From Ananas comosus (lineage: Eukaryota; Streptophyta; Magnoliopsida; Poales; Bromeliaceae), in the NCBI RefSeq assembly GCF_001540865.1, contig NC_033633.1:3304297-3368296 (forward strand): 64,000 bases of DNA, read 5' to 3'. Below the pieces are notes generated by a model. That model saw only the letters and a list, made by a program, of their open reading frames with translations. It ran no database searches and was not told the DNA's origin. Position 1 is the stretch's first letter. Every line of letters starts with the position of its first letter. Below are positions 23,575-34,904 of the stretch, one piece after another. Made by a program: the position numbers and the translations under genes.

Positions 23575-26500
23575 TCATTTGAGTAACTGAGGACGAAAGA
23601 TGAGAGGATACGTACAACACCACCCACTGCTCCAACACTGCATGTGCCAGGGTCGCTTGTAAGCATTAGAACAATATAACATGCACATTTGAGAAGTGAA
23701 ATTGAATGGCTTAGTTATAAATTACCACGGATAGCAATGGTCCTTGTTTGAATTTGTTGTGGAAGGCAAATGCAAGCGGCTTGGGGTTTTGTCCAAGCCC
23801 TCTAATGAACCCACTACATCCACCCAAGTAGAAATTTCTCTATTACTATGCTCACAAGAAATTAAACCAAAACTTCATAGAAAAAGGGGGAAAAAAATAA
23901 TAAAGAAGATGATGGCAAGGGGAAAAGCAAGAGGAACTAACACTAGTGACGCTGAGATAAGTGGCGCCCTCTTGATGTCATATACTGCAATGAGACCACC
24001 GTACATTTCATGGCCATCTTTGTACGACAAAGCCAGACGCTCTCCTGAAGCATCCCAGGCTATTTTCTCAATGCCTTGGCTGACATATTTAGTAAAAAGA
24101 CACCAATATGGCATGCAATGAATTAGTGCATTAGTTAATAAATTATAGAATACTTCAAATACTCAATAACTCTGGGCAGGGGAACAAAAGCGATTAATAA
24201 ACAATGTCTTAAAATATTTTCCATCAAAAGGAAAGTTTATTTTGAGTTGCATATAAACTCCATGTTTACTTGCATATAGAATCCATATTGCTTGTTTTTA
24301 ACATACCATCATCGTAGGTAAAGATAATGTTGTTTAAATAAATAATAAAATAAACAGCCAATAGGCAATCTTTATTTTCTTTTTTCTAGAGTAACAAGCA
24401 ATCTTATATTGAAAAGAGACAACTAGATAATGTAAACAAACGTTTCACTTAGAATGTTATCTACACAACATTCAAACACTAAGTTGCAATGCTTGAATAT
24501 ATTATACTAAAAGTTACCTCTTCTACATCTTACAATGACCCAATTGACGCACAAATATTAGTAATTTAATGGACCTAAACCACATGGGCCAAAATGCTCA
24601 AGGCCAAGTGACTAATATTTATGTCCTAGACCACCCAACTAGCACTCCATTAGTCTTGTCATCCTCATCAAGAGTTTCCACGCATCCATTCTGACCTTAC
24701 ACAATAGTACCTAGAGAGGGGCACTGCTACTACCTGTAAAAACATAACTACTTCAATACCTCACTAGTATTAATAACATGTAGGCTTAACCACTGATCCA
24801 AAATGATTAAATCACTTCTTTTTTGGGGGGGGGGTGGGGGGGGGGGGCGCGAGGAAGGGGGGGGGGGGGGGGGGGGGGCGGGAGGGGAGAGAGAGGTAGC
24901 AAGTTGGCTGCTTCGTTCATTTTTTTCAAAAATGAACAAAGCTAGAAATGTGAAGCAACTAGGCTTCGAACTTGGACCTCTGGCACCAACCATCAAGTCT
25001 AAAAAAAGTCATCAAGTCCTTACCCAACTATATTAGGTACGGTTGGCGCTTAAACCATAGTTACAGTTACTAAGTGCTAGCCTTATTTATCCAAGAATAG
25101 TCCTTACACTACATTGCCAGGTTACTGGTTATATAATTAAGCTCATTTGAGACGTGTCAGACATTAAACAAATGACTGTTTTCAAATTAATATTAAACAA
25201 ATGATTGTTTTCAAATTAATACTTAGAGAAGGAAATTAAAAAAAAATGAGAGACCAAAAATTAAATTTACTCGACATGTTTCTCAAAAAGGAAAATAAAA
25301 AAGGACATACAGCACATATATTTTACCTTCCAGTCAATGAGGAAACTTCTGGCAATTCAACTGGTAGGAGGTGTGCATCTGAAATCAGTACAAAAATAAC
25401 GTAAAATATTATGATGAGCACCCTTAACAGATATAATGTATAGAGGAAAACTGCTCTGGCCTAGTATTGATCTGGCCTAGTATGCAAGGCGAGCTGACCA
25501 AATTTTCAAAGAACCAATGAAAAGAGACAACTGCACTATGAACAGTTCCATTTTGTTAATTTGACCACTTCGCAAACGTAATATTCTTATAAGGTGCATA
25601 TCAGTTCCTAGAATGTAAGCCATCTGGTGGACTTGCCTTGTAGCATCAAAGACAAAAAAAAAAAAAAGAGCCCAATAAAATGGCTTTGGTCTCAGTTAAA
25701 TGACATTCCTGTTAGTGGATATTCATACAGGAACTTCTAATATTGCATTCAGGACACCACCGCCAGGCCTATGCCTTATATCTCCAAAGAACAGAAAGTT
25801 CTGTCATTGCTACTCCCCGGATGAAAAAGTTGAGGAATGACTCAGTTTTCCCTAACTCAATCTTTATCATATTCTTTCATACAAATGTGTCTGTACAAAT
25901 CCACAATAGGTAGGTCTAAAATCTTATCTATTTATCACTAATTAATTTCATCAAATCACTAGATTTTTTATATGAAAGGTTAAAAATTTCAGTAATTTCA
26001 TTAAGTTTTTTTCGTGCAAAACATAGGAAGGAAGTTTAATGGTGATAAATACAAAAGGTTGGCACAAATTTGTCCACTAGTTTTATAATATATTATTTAG
26101 GATGAAAGATCTAGTAAGCAAATGCAATTGGCCGTCTCATTTACTCCTGATAGTACATAGCAATAGATTCAATATTTGTATGGATAAGTAGAAAAGTTAG
26201 GCATACCTAATAACCCAATATATGGTCCAATCATGTTCTAATGCTAATTAACAATTGAAAAAAAAAAAAAACTTTATTTGAGATTGGAAGACACGTTAAA
26301 GGCTGGTCATCGAAACTTGGGAGTCTTCTCAACCTTCTCAATTAAAATAGTGCTACATAATTCACCACATTTTGACAAAAAAAAAAAAAAAAAAAAAAGC
26401 TCATCTCTAGCTATCAATCACTACCATAAAGGATCAAACGGTCAATATTAGCAATGATAGCAACAGAAAAAGAACAAGGACCAGTAGTACAAGGACTGCA

Positions 26501-29500
26501 GTAGCACTAGGTATGCTGGTGTGCCATTAGCATGGCACGGCACACAAGCATGCCCCGGCAGACACCCCATTTGATATGTTGACACAGTCGGCATGGGCAG
26601 CATGGGCATATCAGCATTAACGGCACGAGCAGCACGAGCAACACATGTTGACCATGCCAGACAGTGCAAACTAGCGTGACAATTCTACCGTAGCATGGGC
26701 TAGCTTCAAACTATCAAATTATCTGAGGCTAATCTAAATAAACCATCTTAACTCATTAGATAGCATACCTAAGGAAGGTGGCCTTGATGAGAAGTGAAGT
26801 GAACCTAGTGTAGTTGACTCGGAAAAAGATATCACTATGATACGCCCTTCTGGATCCCATGCTGCTCCCTGATAAATTATCACATAAAACAATGTATGAT
26901 TATTTCCTCTAAAAAAAAAAAAAAAACAAAGTATGATTAGCAGTTTGCTGCTACATTAAAGAAGTTGCTGACCAATTTCTCAAAATTGAACGTACAAAGG
27001 TGAAGCATAAAAATTTTCATTTCAAGATTTCTGAGAATCGGTCTATGCCTCAAATGTGACAAATTAATCATCCACTAAGATTTGTAGTAAGTACAGACAT
27101 CTACTTGTGCACAATTTCTTTATCATTGTTGTTAAAATCATTATCTACATAGGATTGCATGAACCTAAAGATCGCACAGAGAACTGCATACATAAAATCA
27201 CAATCTGGGATGTACAACCGCATCGTATGGGCCTATGATTAGGTAGGCTAGAGGTCATATCAAAAAGCTATAAAGGAGTATAATCACCGTCTTCTATCTT
27301 ATTCTTGCATGTGAGTTTATGCACCGTTGAATAGTTTGTGGATATTAGCATCCTTGATGTCTTTTATTCACAAACATTGGCTTGGTATTATTTGTGATGT
27401 CTATTAATTTGTTAAGACTTAATATTAACTACTTAGGAGATTGAAGTTTGAATATTTTGTATGGATTATCAGACTATTGGTAGTTGATACTTGCTTAATG
27501 ACAGTTTGTCAAATATGATTTTTTGTGAAAAAGTTGCCTACAATGTATTTTCTGATAATACAACTAGATAAGTATCTTAAAATCTCAATATCCCTGTATC
27601 ATCATATTGTTGTGAGCCACAAGATCAAAGAAATGCTCTATCATTTAACAACACCACCTTAAACTTCATCACAGAATATTTATTGATTTTCATATAGTAT
27701 TAGAATAGTACAATCCTTAAATCTGATTTTATATTCTGATCCTGAATGCCACCTTAGCAATTCTAAGTAGCACCCTGATTTTAGCAACCATGATCTGTTG
27801 CTTGAATTAAACAATGTAGCAAGGCAAAGCTAAATTCTCTAAAACATTCCATCAGAATCTTGTGGTTATAGCTGTATGACTTACAGTAACATATCCACCA
27901 GATGAAGACCAAGGTTCTGAAGTCCATGTGTTTGTCTCCCATAGATAAAAAGTTCCATCACTGAAAGGGTGAAATATACACAAATAATCTTCAACTGAAA
28001 AGATAGAATGAACACCTTCAAAAAAGTGAAAGCAGACCGTACAATTTTGCAGTTAGAAAATAGTCACCCATAGGTGACCACTTTAGCATTGATATAGTGC
28101 CTAATCCACGTCGAATGGGAGTTCCCAACCCTGTAGATTAGAATTCTTTGAAGTTATAATGAAAATAGACCAATTCCTAATAATGCAAGTTTGATGTTCG
28201 ATAATTGCCAAGTATGGAAAAGGAATATTCGTAGTATGCCATAGGACTATTAAAAAAGTTGTATATTGAGTGTTTCTAATACAGGAAGAACTTTTGACAA
28301 AAGTAATGCTTCAGAAAAAAAAAAAAATACTGCAGAAGTTACCAATCATACCTTGAGCAACATCCCATACTGTGAATGATGAGCTGTCGCATGAGGCAGA
28401 TGCCAAAAATGTGCGGATGCGTTAAGTACAAACAATTTGAGAATTACAATCAAAGTATTCTTTGAACAATTGATGGTTTCAGTATATTCAAAACTTTTAG
28501 TTGGTTTCGGAAAATGTAGCAAACAAAGTTCCAGATTGAGGTTTAGTAGCAAATTTTTTTGTAAACAGGCACCTCATTAAGTATCATAAAAATAATATAA
28601 CATATAGAGCATCATAAGTCTTAGTACATATGCCATATTCAGAGTCTCTGAAGTTTCTCAAGAAAAGAATAGGAAAAGAAAAGAGAAACAACATAAAAAG
28701 ACAAATAAGAAGTTTTCCTGGCAAGCAATTAGGATATCGTCCATCGGGATTCCAGGAAAGTGCACTAACTAGTTCATCATGAGGACTTCGAAGAATATCC
28801 ACCAGGATCCATCGAACTCCAGAGCCTCTAGCAACAGTACCAAGAGATGAGGCAATTCCAGTTCTCACTGACGCAGCATTGCCTGGGTACGATGCAGACC
28901 AAATACAAATACCACCCCTGGAATAAAATAACAATTTAAAATTAATTTACTGCTTAAATACATATAATGTAGATTAAGATATATCTAAATTTTTGAAATG
29001 TGCCAATTAAAAACTGCGACAATTCTGGTGCTTACTTGCAACCAACTGCAAGCATCTTGCCACTATTTGGCCTCCATTCAATTGCTTTAACATCTCTTTG
29101 GCATTCGCTCGTTAAAATGCATGGATCTTTACCATCTAGTACAGATAAGAATAGTTTTTTTTTTTACATATTAATTTGATCAGCAACACCATGAATAGGA
29201 AATGAATAACAATTTTTTTTTTCATCACTAAGCTCACATACATGCAAGCATCAAGAATAGCAGCGTACATCGTGATATCAAGCAAGAAACATAACATATG
29301 TTACTTACCTGAATCTTCATAATCATGTATGGTGACTTGACTTGGTCCAGAAATAAATGCCAAGCAATGTTTGTGTCGGTTCCAAGATACTCCTTGAGTA
29401 CCAATTTCTCTTAACACAGTCAACTGGACAAAGCACTTCATAAGAAGGAAGAAAGAATTTCCACCCCAAAATATTCTTGTACTTTTATTGGTTAAAAGAC

Positions 29501-31322
29501 CAGAAATTGTAAGAAATTTGAATCTCTAGTCAAAGATGGAGGTCTACAACCACCAGAAGGTAAACACACTTAATATTCAAGAAAGTTTACAAGAAAAGGG
29601 CCCCAGAAAGTAGGAGAAGGAAAAAAGCACCTGATATAAGTTAGCATATGACAGGGAAATATCGAGGAAGACTGGTAGCACATGAAGAAACTTCATGTGA
29701 GCAAAGGTTTTGATGCGGAATGAGGTAATAATTAAATGCGCAGAAAACTTTAAGGATTTCATGATTTATTCACTAAACAATTCCACAGCATGATCATACA
29801 GATATATGCCTGTTAATCGTTGCATTTTTTCTAATGTAAATTCGTGTCATTAAAAATTTGAAGAAATACGCAAGTGAGGCACTCGATGTAAAATAAACCA
29901 ACTCACTTTATCATGAGGAAAGAATATTTGCTTCAAGGATTCAGCAATTGCCGATTTCAAACCACTTAAACTCCTTACAGGAGCGCTCTCCATCGGCTCC
30001 TGCTCTGCAATTTGCTCTCGATTGGGAGGAAGGAGATCTGGCTGGAAAGGAATTGGACTGAAAACCATTCCCTAGATTTAAAAATCCCAATAATCATATT
30101 TCTAACAATGGAACACGTAGCACAAGTAGAAAAGATAACATCTTTTTCATCATTATCCTTTGAAAATTGCAAATTTGGACACTTCGAACAGCATGAGCAT
30201 ACATACAGTATTTCCACGTAACTTATTACATAGGAAAAAAATCCTATATAATATCTTACACATTATCTCATCACTATCATTCTTAAAATCACAATTTGGG
30301 ACAGTTGACACAGCATAAACATAAATACAAACAGGAAAAACCAAAATCACACTTATGCGCAATTTAATAAGCAAGCTATAAGAAGGACTATGTGCATAAT
30401 AGTTTGAATTTGATCTCGAAGGGCAAAATATTTAATTCATTCTTCCTCACCCAAGTATTGGCGATGAGATAAAGGCTGAATTTGCAAGGGATAAATGATT
30501 CATTCAAGGGGATAACCCACAAGCGCTTCACCATAAGTATCTTTGAGATTTTTTTTTTGTCATTATTCTTGAAAAATCACAATTTGGGACACTTGGCGCA
30601 GCATAAACGTAAAAACAAATCACAAAACAAACCAAAAAACACGCTCAAAAGAGATTTTGATTGTGAAAAAGAGAGAAAAAAGAAGCAAATAAAAGAATTT
30701 GGAAGGGGCAAATGATTGATTCCAAGGTAATAACTCACCAGAGCTTCTCCGCAAGTGTTTCATCATCATCATTTAAAATTCACAATTTGGGACACTTCAC
30801 GCGACATAAACATAAAACGAATCACAGGACAAACCAAAAACACGCTCAAAAAGAGATTTTATTTGTGAAAAAGATAGAAAAAAGAAGAAGATAAAAGAAT
30901 TTAGAAGAGATAAGTGATTGATTCCACGGCAATAACTCACGAGACCTCAGCATAACAAAATATAAATCACAGGACAAACCGAAAAAGAGACTTTGATTGT
31001 GCAAAATAGGTAAAAAAATAGGGAAAAAAAAGAAGAAATTTCAAGGGATAAATGATAAAATTCAAGGTAATAACTCACGAGAGCTTCTCCATATGCGTCT
31101 TTGGCTCGATCATCAGTGAGGGTTTCCGCAGTAACTACACCCCAAGAAAAAAAACAGAAGAAAAAAAAGAAAACCAACCAATTAAATCTCTTTGATTCGC
31201 CAACAGAAGCACAAAATGTTGGAATTTGGATCAAAAAACAATCGTAAACAAAGATTATATTAACCGAGAACGCGATTGATTTCGCAAATGGTGACCTCTC
31301 CGCGTTGGGGAAAGCTCGGCAT
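23575..31322 (-). CDS. ALADIN, WD-repeat nucleoporin (complete, 14 coding exons)
   Basis: ALADIN is a scaffold nucleoporin of the nuclear pore complex (human AAAS orthologue, the triple-A syndrome gene). Coding exons, read downward: 31322-31265, 31134-31079, 30071-29907, 29423-29309, 29135-29036, 28917-28738, 28410-28352, 28130-28043, 27960-27885, 26868-26769, 25378-25327, 24079-23942, 23813-23726, 23637-23575. All phases join to give 445 aa, the usual plant length. It begins MPSFPQRGEVTICEINRVL and ends FRPQLLK. WD-repeat text runs through the middle: AIEWRPNSGKMLAVG, SALSWNPDGRFLASAS, SMLKWSPMGDYFLTAKFDG, AAWDPEGRIIVISF, IAWDASGERLALSY. The C-terminus has the family's CWSSGWCCTYPLIFR. No frameshift or internal stop. 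The exon 6/7 junction uses a U12-type AT-AC intron. A splice-donor-like GTAAAAC directly follows the stop, so the 3' UTR may be spliced. It is convergent with the GH51 gene. Confidence 0.93.
24824..24890 (+). repeat. Poly-G tract in an ALADIN intron
   Basis: Near-pure G for about 60 bp, interrupted by T, CGCGAGGAA and C, within the intron 24080-25326. Such a run could form G-quadruplexes in DNA. It would be C-rich in the ALADIN pre-mRNA. Its length may be inaccurate in the assembly. Confidence 0.8.
28411..28737 (-). other. U12-type AT-AC intron of ALADIN
   Basis: On the minus strand the intron begins ATATCCTAAT after GATGGACG and ends CTTAACGCATCCGCAC before ATTTTTGGC. The donor matches the U12 consensus ATATCCTT except for its last base. 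TACTTAAC matches the U12 branch site, and the terminal AC is 11-12 nt from the branch A. Only this junction gives the conserved WNPDGRFLASAS in phase. No GT-AG alternative fits. Confidence 0.88.
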
Positions 31323-32029
31323 TGCGTTTTCCCCTTCTTCTACTGTGAAGTGGTTCGTAAACGCACCTCGCTCTCGAGGGTTTTGAAATGGAGCGACTCC
31401 GCGCGTGTTCGGGGATTTAGGGTTGGGTAAAGAGACGGGGAAAAATAGGGAAGGGTTTAGGGCGTAAACAATGTATGATTAGTCCCTATACTCTGTAGAT
31501 ATTGAGATTTAGTCCCGTGTACTTTTTGAGAAAATAAACTAATAAAAAAGAAAAAATAATAATTTTCTCTCATATTATTATTAGTATAAAAAAATTGGCC
31601 AATTTGCATAAAAAATTCACTTATTTTGAACTTTTGCAGCAAACTAACCAATAATACCTTTTGAGCTTGTAACACAAGGAAAGGAAAAAAAATAAAGTAT
31701 TTCTTTCCTTTTTTTTTTTGACCAATTTGCATAAACAATTCACAAGTTTTGAGCTTCTGCAAAACTGGGCTGCATTTTTCGATTTTGCATATTCGATCTG
31801 ACCAAAATATCTTTATACCTTTTTTCTCTCTTTTTTTTTCTTGCGTTTTTTTTTTTTTTCTCGCCGAAGAAGTCGGCAGAGGCAGAGGCAGAGACAGATA
31901 CCCTTACCGCCCATCTCCTCCCAGCCTCTCCTTTTTTTTTTTTTCTCCCAGCGCTGCGCCGGAGCCGCCCCAGCCTACCCTCCTCCCGCCGCGCATGCGC
32001 CCGCTCCCACTCTCGCACTCTCCGTTTCC

Positions 32030-32486
32030 ACTGCCCTGGCAAAGACGGAGACGGAAACGGAGGCCGCTGAAGAAGTCGCTCTTTTTTTTTTTTCTTGCGT
32101 TCCACTGCCCCGGCAAAGACGGAGACGGAAACGGAGGCCGCTGAAGAAGTCGCTCTTTTTTTTTTTTCTTGCGTTCCACTGCCCCGGCAAAGACGGAGAC
32201 GGAAACGGAGGCCGCTGAAGAAGTCGCTCTTTTTTTTTTTTCTTGCGTTCCACTGCCCCGGCAAAGACGGAGACGGAAACGGAGGCCGCTGAAGAAGTCG
32301 CTCTTTTTTTTTTTTCTTGCGTTCCACTGCCCCGGCAAAGACGGAGACGGAAACGGAGGCCGCTGAAGAAGTCGCTCTTTTTTTTTTTTCTTGCGTTCCA
32401 CTGCCCCGGCAAAGACGGAGACGGAAACGGAGGCCGCTGAAGAAGTCGCTCTTTTTTTTTTTTCTTGCGTTCCACTGCCCCGGCAA
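32030..32486 (+). repeat. 74-bp minisatellite, about 6 copies, broken by an N gap
   Basis: An exact 74-bp unit (GGCAAAGACGGAGACGGAAA, then GGAGGCCGCTGAAGAAGTCG, T-run, CTTGCGTTCCACTGCCCC) repeats with starts every 74 bp up to the seven Ns at 32487. Units are nearly identical, so the array is young and its true length is unknown. The Arg/Lys-rich ORFs across it are artefacts of the repeat. Confidence 0.95.
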
Positions 32487-32800
32487 NNNNNNNCTTCCTT
32501 CCCTTTTTTTTTTTTTTTTTTTCCTCTCCGACCCTCCTCTACCCGCCATTCCCATTGCCGCCACCAGCGACGAAGAGGAAGTGCTTCTCGGGCCGAAAAG
32601 CACGCCGACGAGAAAGAGGGAGAAAAATAGTTACACCACGGTAAGGACGATAACTGCGATAGAGGGCAAGGGAGAGGTCGTTACCTAAAAAAATTATAAA
32701 GAGAAAGAAAATAAGAATAATAAAAAATAAAAATAAAAAATATTTTTTTCCACAAAGAAGACTAAAGATCATAGAAGAGGGAAGAAGAAGAAGATAAAAT

Positions 32801-32931
32801 TACACTGTTAAAATAAAATTACACTATTTTAAAAAAAATTGCACTATTTTATATAAAAGATGCACTCTTTGAGATAGAAATTGTACTCTTTTGGATGAGA
32901 GTTACACTTTTTTTGGACGAAAGTTGCACTT
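32801..32931 (+). repeat. Helically phased TTRCACT array (copy 1)
   Basis: The CACT/TACT core starts at 32803, 32822, 32842, 32863, 32884, 32905 and 32927: spacings of 19, 20, 21, 21, 21 and 22 bp, with A/T-rich filler. Related arrays are at 51577-51726 and 58531-58640. Confidence 0.8.
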
Positions 32932-32984
32932 TTTGAAGAAATTATCAAGGCAAGATAATTACCAAATTACCCTCTTACCTACCC

Positions 32985-33265
32985 TAGTGTACCGGTACAC
33001 GGGCCCATGTACCGGTACCAGATGACAACCCGAGAGTAGTCTGCGCGCAGCCCAATGCGGTGTACCGGTACACCATGCTGGCTGTACCGGTACAGCAAGC
33101 AGAGAAACTTGCTATTTGCAGATTTCCTTGCTAATTGTTGCTCTCACGTCGCACAGAGTCCGTTTTGCGTCTATTTCACGCCAACGCGACTCAGATTTGT
33201 CCCGACACTCTCCAGAGCTGTCGACAAGCCTCAACCGCCAAACACCAGGGATCTCACATAACAAA
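32985..33265. mobile_element. LTR debris with repeated GTACCGGTAC palindromes
   Basis: The palindrome GTACCGGTAC occurs four times between 32988 and 33092, twice as the longer TGTACCGGTACA. The surrounding text lacks coding features and looks like gypsy LTR sequence. Boundaries were not found. Confidence 0.4.
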
Positions 33266-33829
33266 AGAACAAATGAAGAATCGATTTAAAGTTTTTTAAA
33301 AAAATTTTAATCTGTACCATTCTCTTGTTATGAATTGCACATTCCCACACCAAGTGACGCAAGTATCTAGGATGCTGTAATAGCGGTAAAGTTTAAATAC
33401 ATTGCGTTACTTTGTTAAGGCATATAGCTTATATGATAGTATTAAATTGCTAATATCATTTGTTCAGGATAATCTCGTCTACGCCAGGTGTAGGGATAAA
33501 CCCTTCCCGCCTATAAGGACATTGAGTTTCTTTCCCAAAATACAACTACTTCTGAAAGATATGCATCTACCACTACTGTGGTCAGTGCGAATATATAATT
33601 GAAAGCTCCTCCGGGTGATCCCCTGGTGAGGCTGATACTCTTGTTGGCATTAGAATGTCAGCATGTAATATCTCACCGTGTCCATTCGAACCAGGGTCAT
33701 CAGGGTGCGCTAGAAATGCTAATGATGATAGCGCAAATACCTCACGCTCCCCAAGCCCTCCCGTGCTGCGCACAACCGATGCAAAATGGTTCTGGCCACA
33801 GCTCTGGTGGTAAAAGAGCTCGATCTCTA

Positions 33830-34224
33830 GAGCGCAGCAATCAGCAACCGCAACATGCATCACATCAGGTGGACGCAAAAAAAAAATTGATCCCCGGGCT
33901 TCTGCGATGGCCGAGATGGTCGAGTTGGGAAAGCAAAAGCTTGATTTGGTGCGGCAACTATGCCACACCAAGATGAGCAGTCGCCTAAATATCCCATCGA
34001 TTGACGCATGCATGAAAAGAGTGTATGGGATTACGGGGTTAAGTGATGATCACATCTTGGCTGTCGGTGATGCGTTCAAGGAAGATAAGAATCGAGAACT
34101 TTTCATGTCATTGAAGGACGACCTTGCTTTCAAGTGGGCAAAGCGTCAACTTGCGCAGGTAGTTATTTCCAGGGATATAGACAATTGGCGTAATGGTAGT
34201 TGGGGATATAGACAATTGGCGTAA
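33830..34224 (+). pseudogene. Myb/SANT-like protein fragment (PIF/Harbinger accessory ORF)
   Basis: From KKIDPRASAMAEM (ATG 33907) the frame reads on through LDLVRQLCHTKMSSRLNIPS, YGITGLSDDHILAVGDAFKE and ELFMSLKDDLAFKWAKRQLA. This is the C-terminal part of the plant Myb/SANT-like proteins that accompany PIF/Harbinger transposases. The N-terminal Myb-like domain is missing or frame-shifted: basic Ser/Gln-rich text before 33880 lies in another frame. It stops soon after the conserved part. It lies in the same orientation as the transposase remnant downstream, separated from it by the TRIM. Confidence 0.65.
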
Positions 34225-34289
34225 TGATATTGCTTGTAGTAGTGAATTATGTTGTATGTTGCTTTGGTTTATGTTTCCTCTAGTCTTAG

Positions 34290-34758
34290 TGTAACGACCC
34301 AGCCCACTAACAACAATAACTCGCTGGGCCCAACCACCGGCCCAAAATGCTTAAGCCCAGTTATTATTACTAGTATCTAAGTCTCTTATAAACCCAATGA
34401 CAACCCCTTTTCCATCCGATGTGGGACTATTGGGGTGTCACAGACTCCCCCCGTTAAGGTCCTGACGTCCTCGTCAGTCCAATCACACACACAGCCCAAG
34501 GTCACTAGGCGATGTGAGACTCATCTCGCTAGCCTGTCATCCAGACCCTGGCTCAGCCGAGACTCGCCACACATATCCAGCTGGTGAACCGGCTCTGATA
34601 CCAAATGTAACGACCTAGCCCACTAGCAACAATAACTCGTTGGGCCCAACCACCGGCCCAAAATGCTTAAGCTCAGTTATTATTACTAGTGTCTAAGTCT
34701 CTTATAAACCCAATGACAACCCCTTTCCCATCCGATGTGGGACTATTGGGGTGTCACA
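34290..34758 (-). mobile_element. TRIM retrotransposon (complete, minus orientation)
   Basis: Two 153-bp LTRs (34290-34442 and 34606-34758) differ at few positions, and each begins TGTAACGACC and ends GGGTGTCACA. The 163-bp interior has the tRNA-Met primer site (TTTGGTATCAGAGCC on the minus strand, 34605-34591) against one LTR and a purine tract (CGGGGGGAGTC) against the other. Flanking CTTAG at 34285-34289 and 34759-34763 is a 5-bp target duplication. There is no coding capacity, so mobilisation would need another element's proteins. Confidence 0.93.
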
Positions 34759-34904
34759 CTTAGCTTTGCATATTTTCTTACTGTTTGGAACATTATAAGT
34801 TTGTGTCCTTTATATGTTTGTATGTATTTTTTATTTTTTACTATACTTATCTATGTACTCTCATGTATTTGTTATTGACAATAGTTGGATTTTGAAAGAC
34901 AGTA

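Larger units (their letters stand above)
31700..32950 (+). repeat. Dispersed repeat element, copy A
   Basis: The 5' part (GACCAATTTGCATAAA, then GACCAAAATATCTTTATACC, T-runs and GGCAGAGGCAGAGG) matches 43257-43450. The middle is GC-rich and holds the 74-bp minisatellite and an N gap (32487-32493). The 3' part (AAAAAATTATAAAG, then a phased TTRCACT array) matches 51501-51730. It is a non-coding repeat of unknown class that may carry promoter or first-exon-like sequence. Confidence 0.65.

Noticed and set aside
24748..25036. Poly-Pro and poly-Gly frames
   Set aside because: They come from the G-tract inside an ALADIN intron.
31740..32690. Overlapping Arg/Lys- and Pro-rich frames of up to 287 residues on both strands
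   Set aside because: They are translations of the 74-bp minisatellite and T-runs, and they cross an N gap.
33270..33600. Search for a left terminal inverted repeat of the Harbinger element
   Set aside because: No sequence here matches the candidate right end near 37240, so element boundaries are not claimed.
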